Source: Hedera helix
Taxonomy: Eukaryota; Streptophyta; Magnoliopsida; Apiales; Araliaceae
Assembly (NCBI GenBank): GCA_947179155.2
Contig: OX359275.1
Location: forward strand, 37,258,808-37,322,807
Direction: 5' to 3'
DNA length: 64,000 nt
Part shown: positions 63,156-64,000 of the stretch, piece after piece
How positions within the stretch are numbered: the stretch's first letter is position 1
Layout: each line of letters opens with the position of its first letter
Translations under genes and position numbers: made by a program
Notes under the pieces: generated by a model
Seen by the model: the letters and a program-made list of their open reading frames with translations, nothing else
What the model was told of the DNA's origin: nothing
Databases searched by the model: none

Positions 63156-63238
63156 AGGAATTCATATTTTCATAAATTAATTTGATATTTTTATAAAATT
63201 AAATAAAAATTAACTTATAAAAATATTAATTTTTATAA
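63156..63238. mobile_element. Weak fold-back MITE copy (family copy 4)
   Basis: GGAATTCATATTTTCATAAA and the inverted TTATAAAAATATTAATTTTT ends resemble the other copies, but the GTCGTTATAG core is missing, so it is a deleted or unrelated AT-rich palindrome. Confidence 0.35.
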
Positions 63239-63692
63239 TATATAATTAAATAAAACAGATTTTCTTCTCCTCGTTTTATTTTTTTTGCTACTTCTTTTTT
63301 GAAATAAGAATGTGGAAATATAAATTTAATTTAGTTACAATTTTTTAATTTTTTTTGAGAAATATGCTGTCACTTGCTACTTTTGATGTGCACCAAAAAT
63401 ATCTTAGCCCAACATGTCTTCATAAACTTTTGAGGCTATGTTGTTTACTATCTTAAAATAATATATTTCGAATATATTCTTTTTCAATATAAGTCCAGCT
63501 GATGAATTAAATATTTTGTATTTTTCGTAGTTTGAAAATTTTTGGTCATTTAACTCATCTTCTAATTGGCGAAAAATCTCTTCATGATTGTGAAAAAACG
63601 TTAGAATTCATAATTTCATTTTCTGAAAAAGTATATAAGGTCCTAATGCTGGCTTCAAATCCTCTGTATTAAATTTTTTTTGTATCTCTGTT

Positions 63693-63830
63693 GTGAGACT
63701 TATATCGATAACTTTTAGGGTGTATAACGATAATTTGTCCCGTTGTCATAAAGTACGGCGACAGAACAAATTGTCGCTATAGATCCTAAAAAATATCAAT
63801 ATGAATCTCGTAACAGATATAAAAAAAATT
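63693..63830. mobile_element. Possible fold-back MITE copy (family copy 5)
   Basis: Inverted words ACGATAATTTGTCCCGTTGTC and GACAGAACAAATTGTCGCTATA flank a short centre, and outer words CGATAACTTTTAGGGTG and CCTAAAAAATATCAAT also face each other. It is diverged from copies 1-3. Confidence 0.4.
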
Positions 63831-64000
63831 TATTACAGAAGATTTTGTTCCCCTAATGCTCTCTCTCCACTCCAATAACACTTGTATATTTCTCTCATTT
63901 AATTTTTTTTATCTAATGTACAAGTTTCTTAATTAAATTCAAATATTATGTTTAAGCAGTTCTCGAAAGGACCTAAATATACGAGAAGACAACAAATATA

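Larger units (their letters stand above)
58637..64000. other. Terminal gene-free interval
   Basis: AT-rich DNA with several small elements listed separately (Stowaway-like copies, two weak fold-back copies, an (AT)n tract). No protein-coding gene or intact RNA gene was recognised. The region 60830-60990 is less AT-rich but non-coding. Confidence 0.5.

Overview
This window is nuclear DNA of a flowering plant, almost certainly a eudicot. It is strongly AT-rich, its genes are split by GT-AG introns, and the intergenic space is full of short inverted-repeat transposons and microsatellites. The species cannot be named from the sequence. Five protein-coding genes could be assembled exon by exon, with every splice phase closing. 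All five are single-copy-looking housekeeping or regulatory genes of conserved plant families.

Layout. Positions 1-798 look like the right end of a long terminal repeat. A calmodulin-binding IQ-domain protein of the IQD31 type runs on + from 4833 to 12435 (591 aa). A secreted-type aldose 1-epimerase (galactose mutarotase) runs on + from 14758 to 18155 (361 aa). The retromer subunit VPS29 runs on - from 23884 to 18458 (192 aa), tail to tail with the mutarotase, and its 3.6 kb first intron is packed with nested non-autonomous DNA transposons. A receptor-like cytoplasmic kinase of subfamily VII (PBL34/35/36 type) runs on - from 33189 to 25310 (484 aa). A class I HD-Zip transcription factor of the ATHB3/13/20/23 clade runs on - from 41836 to 39962 (276 aa). 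From memory of Arabidopsis, the mutarotase/VPS29 pair and the mutarotase/PBL/HD-Zip trio are also neighbours there, so this looks like an ancestral eudicot gene block.

From 42 kb to the end I find no intact gene. This half holds transposon remains: a Mutator-like transposase fragment (48440-48778, -) converging on a GRF zinc-finger relic (47334-47814, +); a LINE reverse-transcriptase fragment (58113-58636); a complete 2,993-bp solo LTR (52141-55133) with a perfect 5-bp target duplication; and a 402-bp hAT-type MITE (56691-57092) with a perfect 8-bp duplication.

The most unusual structures are three inverted-repeat elements filled with tandem or palindromic modules: 43085-43670, 50078-50985 and 55315-56660. 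The first two have similar ends, carry arrays of small hairpins, and lie in or beside (TA)n tracts. They resemble the rice Micron type of microsatellite-targeting element and are my best candidates for a poorly described mobile-element family. Exon models rest on reading frame, splice signals and remembered family sequence. No search or alignment program was run.
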